Shown here: piece by piece, positions 47,401-59,400 of the stretch | Numbering within the stretch: position 1 is the stretch's first letter | Layout of the letters: each line of letters begins with the position of its first letter | Assembly: GCF_001949145.1 (NCBI RefSeq) | Contig: NW_019091468.1 | Location: forward strand, 846,174 to 910,173 | From: Acanthaster planci | Taxonomy: Eukaryota; Echinodermata; Asteroidea; Valvatida; Acanthasteridae | Length of the DNA stretch: 64,000 bases | Reading direction: 5' to 3' | The notes under the pieces: model-generated | The model's database searches: none | Seen by the model: the letters and a program-made list of their open reading frames with translations, nothing else | What the model was told of the DNA's origin: nothing | Position numbers and translations under genes: made by a program

Positions 47401-50400
47401 CTATTGTACTTGGGCAAGATTGGAACCCACGGCTGAGTACTCAGCTCAGAAGCGTGGGTTTGGCCGGCCCGCTCTGTCGGTTCATCCGTCGGTTCGAATA
47501 CTCCGCGAGTCTTGGTGGAAGTAGCACACCCGCTGTCGCTGAACGTGCTGGAGGTGTGCCCCCGGTGAATGCGGATTTCACAAGTGTGCAGCTGCGACGA
47601 AAGTAACGCCGCGTGGTGTCTGCAACGAAGCACACGGGGTCCCAAGAGACTATGAAATGATTACACGATCAACCGGGTGTCTGAACGGCCGGCACCTCTC
47701 GAGACAACTGGTCAGTAGGGCACGGCAGTTACCTCACCAGTTGAGCAAACTATTTTGGTAGAATGACTCGTGAAAACCTGTTATTCCCTGTGCACCTCTG
47801 CACTTTACAGAGACGAGAGGTGTGTTTTTTTTTTGGTGGGGGGGGTGGCCCTAGCGTGGAATACCAGGTGAATCATTTAAGAACCGAACAAACAAGTTTT
47901 CCAACCAAGCTGATGTCTCATTGGAAATTTATTGAGAACTGGATTTAATCAACAGCTGTGAAAATGTCCGTTTGAACAGCGCTCATACGCGCACAAGCCA
48001 CAACCGTAGAGGGCTTGCTTGACAGCCATCTTGCAGGCCAGTGCTTTTTTTCAAAAGGATATGCACAAAGGAAGTTTCCCCGCCAAACCAAGGAAATGCC
48101 CTGCAAGATGGCTACCACGCAAAACTCTCTATTATAAGCTTAATATCTGTCGTTCGGAAGTTGGCCTTCCTGCCATCCATGAGTTGTATTTCGTGTTCTT
48201 CTTGTTGCCTTCACAGCCAGGAGCAGGTCTGCGAGCTCTATCAGCAGCTCCACGCCGCTGACCTGCCGCAGTGCCTCAGCCAGTTTGAGAACATCATCTG
48301 CGAGACCATCAAGGACATCAAACAGCAGCAGTCGGAAACGGACAGGCTGGAGAAGTCGCTGAAGAGGTGAGTCGGGTCCGACGGCTGTTGCGTGCCGTGA
48401 ATGAAATTTCTACGACGTTAGGTGCAGAGCGTCCGCCGGTGCCCGTGGACAGTGACCGCCATTTTGGATGGATGCAAAGTTTGCAGGAAGTTCGGCTTGG
48501 GTTGGTAATAACGTGCCCGAAACTGCAGATTTTGCACCATCATTGTTGACACAAGAGGCATTTTCGGTTTGCAGTGTCGCGGACAGTGTTTTGAGAAATT
48601 GTATAAGAGTTAAAAGCGGTAAAAGGAAAAAAAAAGATTCAGAACAGTGGAAAGGCTGATTTAATGTTGATCAGTCTACACGTGAGACGTCAGTTGCAAC
48701 GGACAGTCACGATATTCCACGCTGGTCAATTTGTGAGTAGGCCGGCCCATTGAAAGGCATAAAGTACAGAGAGTGTGGTATTGATTTTCTGAGCAGAGGT
48801 GGATTTTTGAAAGATGCGTTAGTGTTTCCTAAGCTTTACCCGCAAATGAGAAAGAAAAGCGGAGGAACTGCACTTGCGCAGACACTCCTTACCTCTTCGG
48901 CTAACCGGGCATGCTGGGATTTGCTCAAAATAATGTGCGTGCGGCCTGAAATTTTAGAAAACAGGCGTAGAAATGCGCCTCCAAGACTTAATCCACTCTA
49001 ACGTTTTCTCTGTATCCGGACCCGATAAAATCGTCCAAGATTTTTGGTGACCTAGTTTAATTCACCACACGCACTGCTCTTCAGCATTCTACGGTTCCGC
49101 TTAAAATTAACGGCAAACGAAAAATGTCGAGGAGTTAATAAGCGTCAGGTGATGAAATTAGCCGAGCTGACGTCAGGCCCGTCGTTTGTAGGACTTGGCA
49201 AATGTCCAGATAGGGAGTGCATCGCGTCATAATTATGGTGGCCACGTTGGAGATCTCCTGATAGTTTGGCTTTGGACATGGAATTGTGATCACATTGATG
49301 TGCGACTAAAAGCAAACCAAATGGAGCATGTTTGAATTAAACTGTGCTTTCAGTTCGGGCCACTCATATGATATGTTATGTTAAAAAAAACGACGAAGCT
49401 GTTACTTTTTTGAGAGAGACTGATAAAATTTTCCCTCGTTTGTTCATGGTTCCAATTCCATCACACATGTAATTGAAGTGACATTAAATCAGCCTGTTTA
49501 AAGTATGTTACCGAATACTAAATAAAAGTACATGTTGAGAAACATGGGTACTTAGACCGCCCCAATTAGTTGAGGGGTTCCTCCTATCCCAGGGGCGCGG
49601 TCCATCTCTGCCTCTCAGTTTGTAATCAGCCGCATTCAAAATGTCTAGTCTACGGCTAGAAGAAACATGTCTACGTAGGAAATGCCAGGAGCCGTTAGCT
49701 GGCGGCTTCCGTAGGCGTTGCTTCGAGCCGTTCATGGCCAAAGGAACATCGGACGCGGCATAACCGGGTTGGCCTCTTATCTGTCTGTCTGTCTGTCTGT
49801 GCGCACCAGAGCCAACGACTCTCACTCCAGCCACCTGCGGCACCTGGAGACTGAGATGGAGGCCCAGGTGGCTAAGGTGGAGCAGCGGGTCCGGCAGGAA
49901 GAGCAGGAGGCGGCCCAGGTAGAGAGGGAGGAGCTCAAGAGGAGGATGGAGGCCGAGATCACCGAGCTGCAGAACAACCTCAGCCGATTCCACTCGGTGA
50001 GTTCTGTCGACTGACGACACGTCGTCGACCCTGCAGGGGCCAATTCCATAGAGCGTAAGCACAAATTTGCTTAAGCACGGAAAGACAATGCTCGATAAGT
50101 CAGGTAAACCAGCCGAAACTTCCTGGATGTATGCATGTTGTTTTGGAGTCGCATTTAGCTGCGTTTTGGTTAGCATGATAATCACGTAGAGTTTGAACTG
50201 GTATTAGAAAGAATCCCTTTTTTTTTTTAAAAGCAAGTTCTCTTTCTTTTTCGCGCTTAAGCGACTTTTATGCTTAAGCAGCTCCATGACATTGGCCCTC
50301 AGACATTTCTTTAAAGGGTTGGAATACGGACTGTTACGTTTCCAGCCTCATCGGTCTCATTTCGTGGTGTAATTTTCTAGGCCAGCAATATAATGTTCCA

Positions 50401-53400
50401 AACAATTTTGTGTTAACTGATGATCCATATTAAGCTACAAGTTCCAAAAGAGAGTCCGGTGAACCTTATAGTGAACTTCAAAGCCGAGCACGTAGACGAA
50501 GTGGAGGTTTCATTGTAACCAGCCTCGTGTGACGCAAACTGAAAAAAAGTTTTAAAGTTCAAAAACAACGTTGGCATTTAAACTCAAATCTATTAGGTGG
50601 TTGAACAACATGCTATGCTGCCTATTATGTCGCTATGCTGACGCCTATTTGTACAGCAGTTGACGTGAATGAACGTCGTTGAGATAAACACGCATTCTCT
50701 GAAGCGTGTGTCCTAGCTCTTTACATACGACATAAGGTAAAGTACTTGTGAACTCGAAAACGGTATAAGGTTATGTAAAGCTTTCCCCTTTCTGCGGTTA
50801 ACGAAGTGATGGAGAAGGAAGATGTTTATATTCTGTTTAGAATATTGGAACGTTCAGAATATCACTCAGTTTTGGGGAGGATGAGGCTATCTTTTAATTA
50901 TCCGACTTTACCCCCCCCCCGCGTCCTTCTCACCTCCCAGTTCGAGAAACGGTGGCAGATGAGGGAGAAGCCCAAGGACGAGACCCTGAAGAAGAGGCTG
51001 GACGAACTGCAGCATGAGAATCGGCAGCTCAAGAGCGGCCTGACCGAGTCTCAGACCAACCTGGCCCTCGCCCGCAGCGAGTTGGCGGCCTTCAAGTCGG
51101 AATACGACGAGTGCCTGGACAGGTATTATGAAAGGCCGATTCAGTTGGGGGTGTGAAAGGTAAAATCATGGAGAAAACGAACGGTTGGTCGAAGACACGT
51201 ACCATGCTTCGTCTGCGTCTCGGGCTTCGTCTCCGAAATCAATACCCATTTTCAGGCTGGTATTTCTCCAATGAAACGCAAGCGTAAATACTTCAGTCCG
51301 TGTATTGTTGGCGTGTAGTTAGACGTTTTGTTGGCAGTGTTTGACTGATTATTGAGCGAACGGCTTGTGGCAGCCGAGGGGTTAGGGCTAATATCAGGCA
51401 TGCCTTTTCGACATTCACGTGGCTGAAGCAGATTCCTCCATGATGAATTTCATTGAAACTTTGTACGAATGTAGACACACCTGTAGAATGTATAATCACA
51501 ACAAAATGCTTTGTACATTTTCAGAATCTCAATCCACCTGCATCAAATGTTTTACAGTTATGTGAGTGCTTCACACCCCCGTCTGTTAATTTTTCCTCCA
51601 ATGCAGCGTTTTGAAATAAATCGAAGATGGTTTCTTATAGATAATGTTGAATAATATCTGGGAAGCCCAGTTTTAGCCGACTAGTTACCTCTGTACATTT
51701 TCAGGGTTCATTAACTGGATACATGCTAATCGAAACGCAGTGAGTTGGAAATTGTCCATCATTGAAATTCCCTGAACATTGTGCAACATTCAAAGCAACT
51801 CATAATTGACCTGGCAGAAGTCTTCACCGTTTGTGCGACTTTATGGTTTACTTTACAGCGACAAACATTTGTTGAACGAGTACATGTTCGACCATGACAG
51901 CTTAGCGAGACAAGTACTGCAGCTGCAGTAAGTACATCGGTTTATTTTTTACGCGTTTTCCACATTTCACCTGCCGTTCAAACCTTAATAAACAAGTTTT
52001 GCAAGTTCATTGAATTTGTTGCGGGTCAATGTCTTTGCAGGGAAGCAAACAGACGGTTACAGGACACAAACGACGACTTGAGGGCTAGTCTAGAGAGCAT
52101 AAAACGGGTAAGAGGCAAACAGGTCTTGCCCAGTTTGCACTTACGCATCGTGGATGAGTGTTGATCCAAAAAATTGATATGGTCAGCCTGAGCAGCTTGA
52201 CCGTGATCGATGTGGGCTAGACGCAGTCCAGAGAAAACTTTGCAACGGAGGAACATTTTTATCAAGACCCAATAGGTTTGTTTGTTACCCGAATCGGCCA
52301 CATGGCGCGTCCCTAAGTGTGTTTTCAGGGAACTTTTAAACTTTGGATCACACTTCAACTGAACTGGAAAAAAAAGTTTCAGCCTTGCACAGCCGCGATA
52401 GTTTTGATTGAGGTGTAGGATCGTCGCCTCTGCTGCAGATGCAACACTTGCGAACACGGCCGCCAGCTTTCCCAAATCACGCCAAATTAAGGCCGACTGT
52501 TAGGTTTGTTTTCTCCTGCAGAGTTCGCGCTCGCTGACACCAACCAAGCAGAAGAGGTTGTCGATGGGGTCACTGGACTACTACGCCGAGGACTCGCCGG
52601 TGTTAATGAGCTCCGTCACAGATGCGTAAGTGTCCGAGGCAACAAGGGGCGCCAATATTTTTGTAGATAGTCTCCTGGTAGTAATAGTCAGCACTCACTG
52701 CTTCTGTATACTATGAGCCCCGAGCGCGACAAAGAGAGGGCGCAATTTTCCTAGCAACAGAGGTTCCTTTGGTAGGAACTGCGCATCGTTTATCCAGAAA
52801 CGACTATGGAATGGCTTTTTTTTCAACTGAAGAGGGGAAGCTTCTACTCAAGGATAGGGCCACACCAGCCTCCTCACATACCTAACACGAAAAGTCTTCT
52901 GTGACCCACAGCAAGACTCAGAGAAGCTTTGAATGTAAAGAAGGGCATAGGGCCCACGTGTCGAGCGCTTCTGGGGCCAAAAACGGCCCTTGTAAAACAC
53001 CAAATTTGCTACATTGTCAAACAAAGCAACGGAAGTATTGGGTTGTCTTCGGAATAGACTTAAATTGACTGTCGTAAAGACAGAATTCAAGATTGGGCAC
53101 TGTAAAGCACATGTTTATTAATATTGTGTCAAGTGATCGAGAGACTAATTTTCACTGCTTAGTCCTACTCTTCAGACAACGAGCAGATCTAGACTCATGA
53201 ATATGTAATGATGTGCTGAATGTCTGATGATCGCGCAGATCAAGTGGCAGAAGGAGGCGGAGCTTCGTGTCCCAGGACTCGATGGAAAGTGAGCCGTCCG
53301 TTGCAGGCTCGGCGTCGTCGACGAAGAGGCGGTTTGTGTACCACCAGACGGCCGACGGGGAGAGCTACCCGGATGAAGTCGGTAGGTCGAAAGTCGAGTT

Positions 53401-56400
53401 ATTCGGAATCGATTTTGGTGCGACAGTTTATCTCTGAAACAGATGACAACGAATTATTTTGTGTAAAAAAATACACTGTATGTGTTCACCCTCGGGGCAA
53501 CTTTTTCGATTGTTCATTGACATTTCTGTTATTACCTTTTTAAATGACCTTTCAGCCCTGTGGTTTTTCCAAACTCTGACCCCAACCTACTAAGGCACTG
53601 ACCGTACCGCGGCGTCGTAACGGCGGAGTTTCATTAAAACGTTGACAAAAATGTACTGGTACCCGATGTGTTCTTTTTCCTGTATTGCATCCACTCGGAT
53701 CTTTACCATTTCAGCCTAAAGCTAATACAAACAGTGGCAACCTTGGCGGTATCACTGAAAAGAATTCCCTCTTCTGCACTTTGGTTTCCTCTGTCTAAGC
53801 TGCATACAATCAGTTGTTCAAATATGACTATGAAGGTGAGTGTGTGTATCATTGGGAAATGGGCCACAAACCCTTTTTTTTTTTCACGCGAGTGTTCAGT
53901 GTGCAGTGGATAAAATGTCGTTTTCAGTCACCTTTTGTTTGCCAGAACGGGTATACGTTTGCAGTGCACACTGACAATTATAGCTAATGACTTGTAATGA
54001 GTGAAAGGAAATTATTCAGGAATTTAAAACAAATAGGCTTTCCATCAAGAAAAGGAGGCACGACAAATGCAGACTGTTTTCCAGAAAACGAGTATTCGCT
54101 TTTCACGGTCACAATAAGTTCTTCAATAGATTAACGTGTTAAAACGCCAGTTGAACTAAAAGGATGAACCACAGTATGAGATGAGTGGATTGTTCATTGA
54201 AATGCTGTTACAGCGCTCAACGATTGGCATGTACACCAACCGCGACGCTCGAGTAATGATATAGTTTGCAGTGCCGTTGTACTTCGAAATGTGCACTCGG
54301 TGAAAAACGGACTGTGTGATCAGACTGCGCATGACTAAGTTCTTTAATTAAACAATGGCATTTAATCCACGCGTGGAAGGCTCGGAGTCCATATCAGGCA
54401 AAAGGGACCTTTAGAGTTAAAATGTCACAGGACAATGTATTGAATAATTATGTGTGTGATACCTATAACACCCGGACAAGATTGTTGAAAAGAGTGAGTG
54501 CCTATTTATGTGGCTTTGGTTTCAAACAGGACCTTTTCAACAGTTTTCTCGTCTGAAACGTAAAGTACATCCAATGCTTTTGTGAAGTGGAGCACAGCTT
54601 TGAGGAATCATTGTCGTGTCTATTAACTCAGGGGTGACCCATAAGAAAACCTTGAAGTTGATATTCCAGTGCGCATAGACCTGTTGGACCTCAGTGCAGA
54701 CGGTTCTGAGTTTGTGCCCAAATTCGGGATAACAGTATATTCGAACAGTGTACATCAGATGAAATTATATTGTGAGTCTAAGCCGGTCACAATTTTTAAT
54801 TCATCTTGGGAAAAACTCGTGGGTATTCGACTCGAGGAGCACCAGTTGGTATCGATTCTGTTACTAACCTGCAATCCACAGTGCATACCACGACTAACTT
54901 AACGAGTGCAAACCGAAGAGGTTTCAGTAACATTCCCACGATAAGAAATACGAGTATGGAAAAATGTGAAATCGTTGTCAAACAGTACCCTTCATAATTC
55001 CTGCTATTGCATTCTCTCTAGTACACCCGGGTGCGCTTGTGGTTTGTTTTTCAAATTCACAAGCCTCCAGGGCATACACTGAGTATACAGTGTTAAAATA
55101 TATACGTCCGGCAGGGCAAAAATCCAACATTAATCCCATCTCCCCGGCGCAAATCCATCTTTGAAATACATTCTCTCTTTTTTTTTTATTTTGTTGCTCG
55201 ACAAGATTCTGGGAACTCGACGTTACGAGACCCACTGGAGCTGGACTCTGAGCTGGAGGTCAACTGCGTAGAGGACGAACTGAGAAGGGCGACCTCTGTC
55301 GAGGAGAATGCCATCAAAGAAGCCATCCTGGTGGGGGGGCAGAAGCAGGTAAACCTGTGTTTTTTGTCACTTGTACGTAATTTGAAATGGTCCACAGAGT
55401 TTACGGACTGGTTTCGATTTCCCATGGACTGGTCATAAAAAGCCAAGCAAAGGTTTATTAAATTTTTGTTTCAATCGAAATTCGGCTGTATCTTGTAATC
55501 GCAACAGGCTGCGAATCAGGGCAAACCCCACAGAGTCGAATCCATCACCGACTCGGTGACGGCTTTCCAGAAAGGTGACGTCACGGTCGCCACGTCGTCA
55601 TCGGCGCAGGAGCCAATGGCAGCGCAGAAAAACGAGAAGCTCCAGAGGAACCTGACGCCTCGCAACTCCGGCCGCAAGAGGGAGCTACCACAAGTACCCC
55701 TGAAGGTAACCACTGAAGCAACATTCTGTCACGTTGCCTGCAGTTCCCCCGTCATCATTGAGCTTTGACACTTAAACTATAAAGACACGAACAAAAGCGA
55801 AAAACTGTTTACGATAATACGCATCCATTACAAAGGTTTAATGGTTTAGTGCACGGTAGGCGTGACTGTTTCGTCTCTGGTTCTACAAAGCATCTGTACA
55901 ATGCCAATCGTGAAAAATCTGCATAATTAACTTCACGACATAGGCCGCAAGTAGTAAAAGCTTGATTATCCGACAGTCTTGAATTAACGTCTCGCCTATT
56001 TTCCAAAATACGTTGTCACTAGTTTCACTAAGTGACCTGTTTTGTGTGATACAAGGACGTGTTTGAAATGCTATCCTTTTCATTTCTATGGGGTGAAATA
56101 GTTGTCTTTCAAGGGGACGACCTTAATGTTAACAGAGGCTATACTCCCCGTGCTTAGAATGCCCTTTTCTTATACGGATGAAGTGGATTTGAACGCGAAG
56201 GATCACTGAGCTCTTCATTGTAATAGAAGTTGGTCTTTCCTCTGTGCCCAGAACACAAGACAAGAACAATAGGGAACGTACCTTTGTTTTATGAAATAGA
56301 GTTGAAAAGTCATTGATGATTTCAGGACATTCAGGAGATGAACTGTTCACCAGAATTTTTTTGACACATACATAACAAGGCGTAAGAGTCATCGTTAGAT

Positions 56401-59400
56401 TTGTAATTATATTTTAAATTCAAATATAGTCAACATTCTGTGGAATTCCTATATGCAGTTGATTGTCCAAGTGATACTGTCTTTATTCTCGGCTCCTTCA
56501 TCCCTGCCCTTGCGTACAATGAAACATTTGGTTTATTTATATTTTTGTGTGTTCCCTCATCAACTGCTCATAAATTTGAATCCTCAGTGCAGCAAAAAGA
56601 GCTCTAGCAATCATTTACTCTTCGAATGCCATCAAAAATAACAAAACAAAATAACTTTAATCAAATTGCATCCACGCAAATAAGGGCCTATTCTAATTTC
56701 TTTTCTTGAAAGACACTGACAAAGATATTTAGGTCATGTCGTGGGATTAGCGGGGAATTAGACATGCATGTTATCAGAAAATAAGCCTTGTAATCGATTC
56801 GAAATGTTCGCTTTTTCCATTTGCGTAAAGTTACTAAAATCTCAAGTTGTTCTGTAATCGGTAAAGGTCACTTTGTGGGACCACGAACGATTTATTAGCA
56901 GGTTAGAGTATTCCACTGAATACTAAAAATATTTTTATTACGTTCTGTATATATACATAGCTATAGAAATTCCAACTGAAATCCTTTGAGGAAGTTGAAG
57001 CATTGATACTTGCATTATCTTCCCCTGGATGTTTAGTTCTCCGGGTTTTTCGACAATCTCCTGGAAAGTTTTAGCCCCAAGAAGGAGGTATACTATTTAT
57101 AGCAACAATCACTCGAGTGCCTTTGAAGTGATGGGTCCTCAGTATAATGTTGTGTGATACTCGATTGCTGTAATCTTTGAAGTGTGAATAACAAGACCTT
57201 GGTGTGTTGTCTTGAAGGAACTTCTACCCGTTTAGAAAGAGGCAGTTTCGATTTTCATACGACTGCATTATTCAGCGTTCCACATTGTCTACTAAATGCC
57301 CAAGGCGCGGCGACTTCGAAAATGTCTCGACTCGTTTTGAAGTTCTGTAAAAAAAACAAAAAAACCCAAAACAAATATTTGAGTGTGTTATATCTTGAGA
57401 AGGAAATGGCTTCTTGATGTTTGAATGTTTGACGTGAATACAGACGTTTCACAATAGTGCGCCTCCAAGAGTTTGCAACGCGTTGACCAATCACAATGAG
57501 CGCAATCTGTCGACCCTTCCCAAACGCGCATTGTGTCGACATATTTTACGCATTGTGATTGGTCAACGCGTTACAAACCCTTGGAGGCGCCCTATTGTGA
57601 ATCGCCCTTGATGCACTTGCACCTTGCACCGTCAACGTGAGCTCGAGTTGGAAGTTCAATATTTACAAGCCCAGATACCACCTTTCACCAAGCTGCATTT
57701 CAAGCACGTTTTGAGCTTTTTTTTTTTAAATGTCTCATGTCCGTCACTCTCAGGTTACACCGTGTCCATTCTTCTTGTGTCCTTAGGCAAGATGATTTAC
57801 CCCTATTCGGGCGATTCACAATAGTGCGCCTCCAAGAGGTTGCAGTATTTTGACCGATCACAGTGCGTAAAATCTGTCAACCCTTTCCAAACGCGCATTC
57901 GGTCAACAGTGGAGGCGCACTATTGTGAAACGCCACTATTTCATGTTTTTAACCAGAAAAACATTGAGAACCTTTGAGATGGTTCAGGTGAAAGCGTTTT
58001 CAAGAAGTGGCCCTCGGAGACCTGTGGCTTCACCCAATGATAGCGCAAACGCAGCAGTGTCTGGCCAATTACAAAGAGCCAGGGCACATCACCGTACTGG
58101 CTACTTAAATGGAATCTTGCTGAGCAATAGTAGCCATAGGCCAAACATCGTGTGAAGTGGCAGGGGTTCGCGGCAAGGTTCGCTTCCAAATTTCATGGTT
58201 ACCGATAAAAATAACGCGCGCTTGTGACTGCTGCTGGGAAGCAGCTTCTCGCATTTTCTCGTTGACTTGTGTGTTGTCTCCGGCCGTAGCCAGGTAATAA
58301 GGACGTAGCCCTAAAAACAACCTCGATTCCTAGTGATCTGAATATCCGTTACTATTGTACTTCGACAGACTCAACCGACAAGACCGCAGACGGCACCAGA
58401 GCGCATGTATAAGATTGTCCTGGCCGGTGATGCGGCCGTGGGCAAGTCCAGCTTCATCCTTCGCCTCTGCAAGGGCGTTTTCCAGAACAACCTCAACTCA
58501 ACCTTAGGTGAGCCCTAGGGCAGGAGAGCCTGAAAACACGTTGTACGAATTCCATAATTTTAAAGTTCACAAATTTGTTTTACAAATCNNNNNNNNNNNN
58601 NNNNNNNNNNNNNNNNNNNNNNNNNNNNNNNNNNNNNNNNNNNNNNNNNNNNNNNNNNNNNNNNNNNNNNNNNNNNNNNNNNNNNNNNNNNNNNNNNNNN
58701 NNNNNNNNNNNNNNNNNNNNNNNNNNNNNNNNNNNNNNNNNNNNNNNNNNNCGCGCGTTATGATCGGCCAACGTGTTGCAAACTCTTGGTGGCGCACTAT
58801 TGCGAATCGCCCGTATTGGTTGGACATCAGGTCATGGAAATTGTCATGACAGGTTGCTGGATTTGAAAGAGGATGGAAGCGCTTTCTGGCTCCGGATGTT
58901 AGAGGTCAATTAGATAATGATTAAAAATAGATCTGATCATGATTTGACAAATAAAACTGGACCTGACAAAGGTCAGTGTTTTCCCGAACTTGGGCAAAGT
59001 AATTTCAAATGATAACTTAGTCAATGTAGCTCATCTTGTTTTGTCCTTTGCCGAGAATAGCTAATGAAATCTCTCCCACTCATAATGTGAGGCTTACTAA
59101 TAATGGGACTGCATCAATGAAGATTCGAACCTGGGTCACGAGATCTTAACGAATGTTTTGCTCAACCCAATGTACAAGCGATTCCAAAGTCAACATATTC
59201 TTCAAAGGATATCGTCAAATAGCTAGAGGGAGAAAGACTTTTCATTGAATTTTCAAATGACAATAATGCAAAAAATACACAGTGTGCCCTCTGGAGGTGA
59301 TACTGGAGACGCCAGGAGATATCAAGCTGTGTATCACCTCAGGTGAGATCAGAATACCTCACAAACCACACCGGAAGAATACAGTGGGTGTCGGTTTTCC

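Larger units (their letters stand above)
41416..48216. other. RASEF intron before the common body
   Basis: Nearly 7 kb without a supportable exon. It contains an 18-bp duplication at about 42456, a SINE-like sequence at 44033-44185 and the family B element at 48008-48126, 90 bp before the common acceptor. Open frames at 45583-45789 (minus) and 47238-47645 (minus) have no family signature. Confidence 0.45.
55706..58368. other. RASEF intron before the GTPase exons
   Basis: No exon seen. AT-rich, with two family A hairpins (57442-57609 and 57805-57937) inserted within 400 bp of each other. Confidence 0.5.

Noticed and set aside
47238-47645. 135-codon minus-strand open frame
   Set aside because: No domain or splice signals; the stretch looks like decayed repeat DNA.
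49508-50185. 225-codon minus-strand open frame
   Set aside because: It is the antisense of RASEF coiled-coil exon 2 running into the family C repeat.
59120-59180. Minus-strand B-box-like CAGGTTCGAATCTTC
   Set aside because: No acceptor or D-stem pairing; not a tRNA gene.
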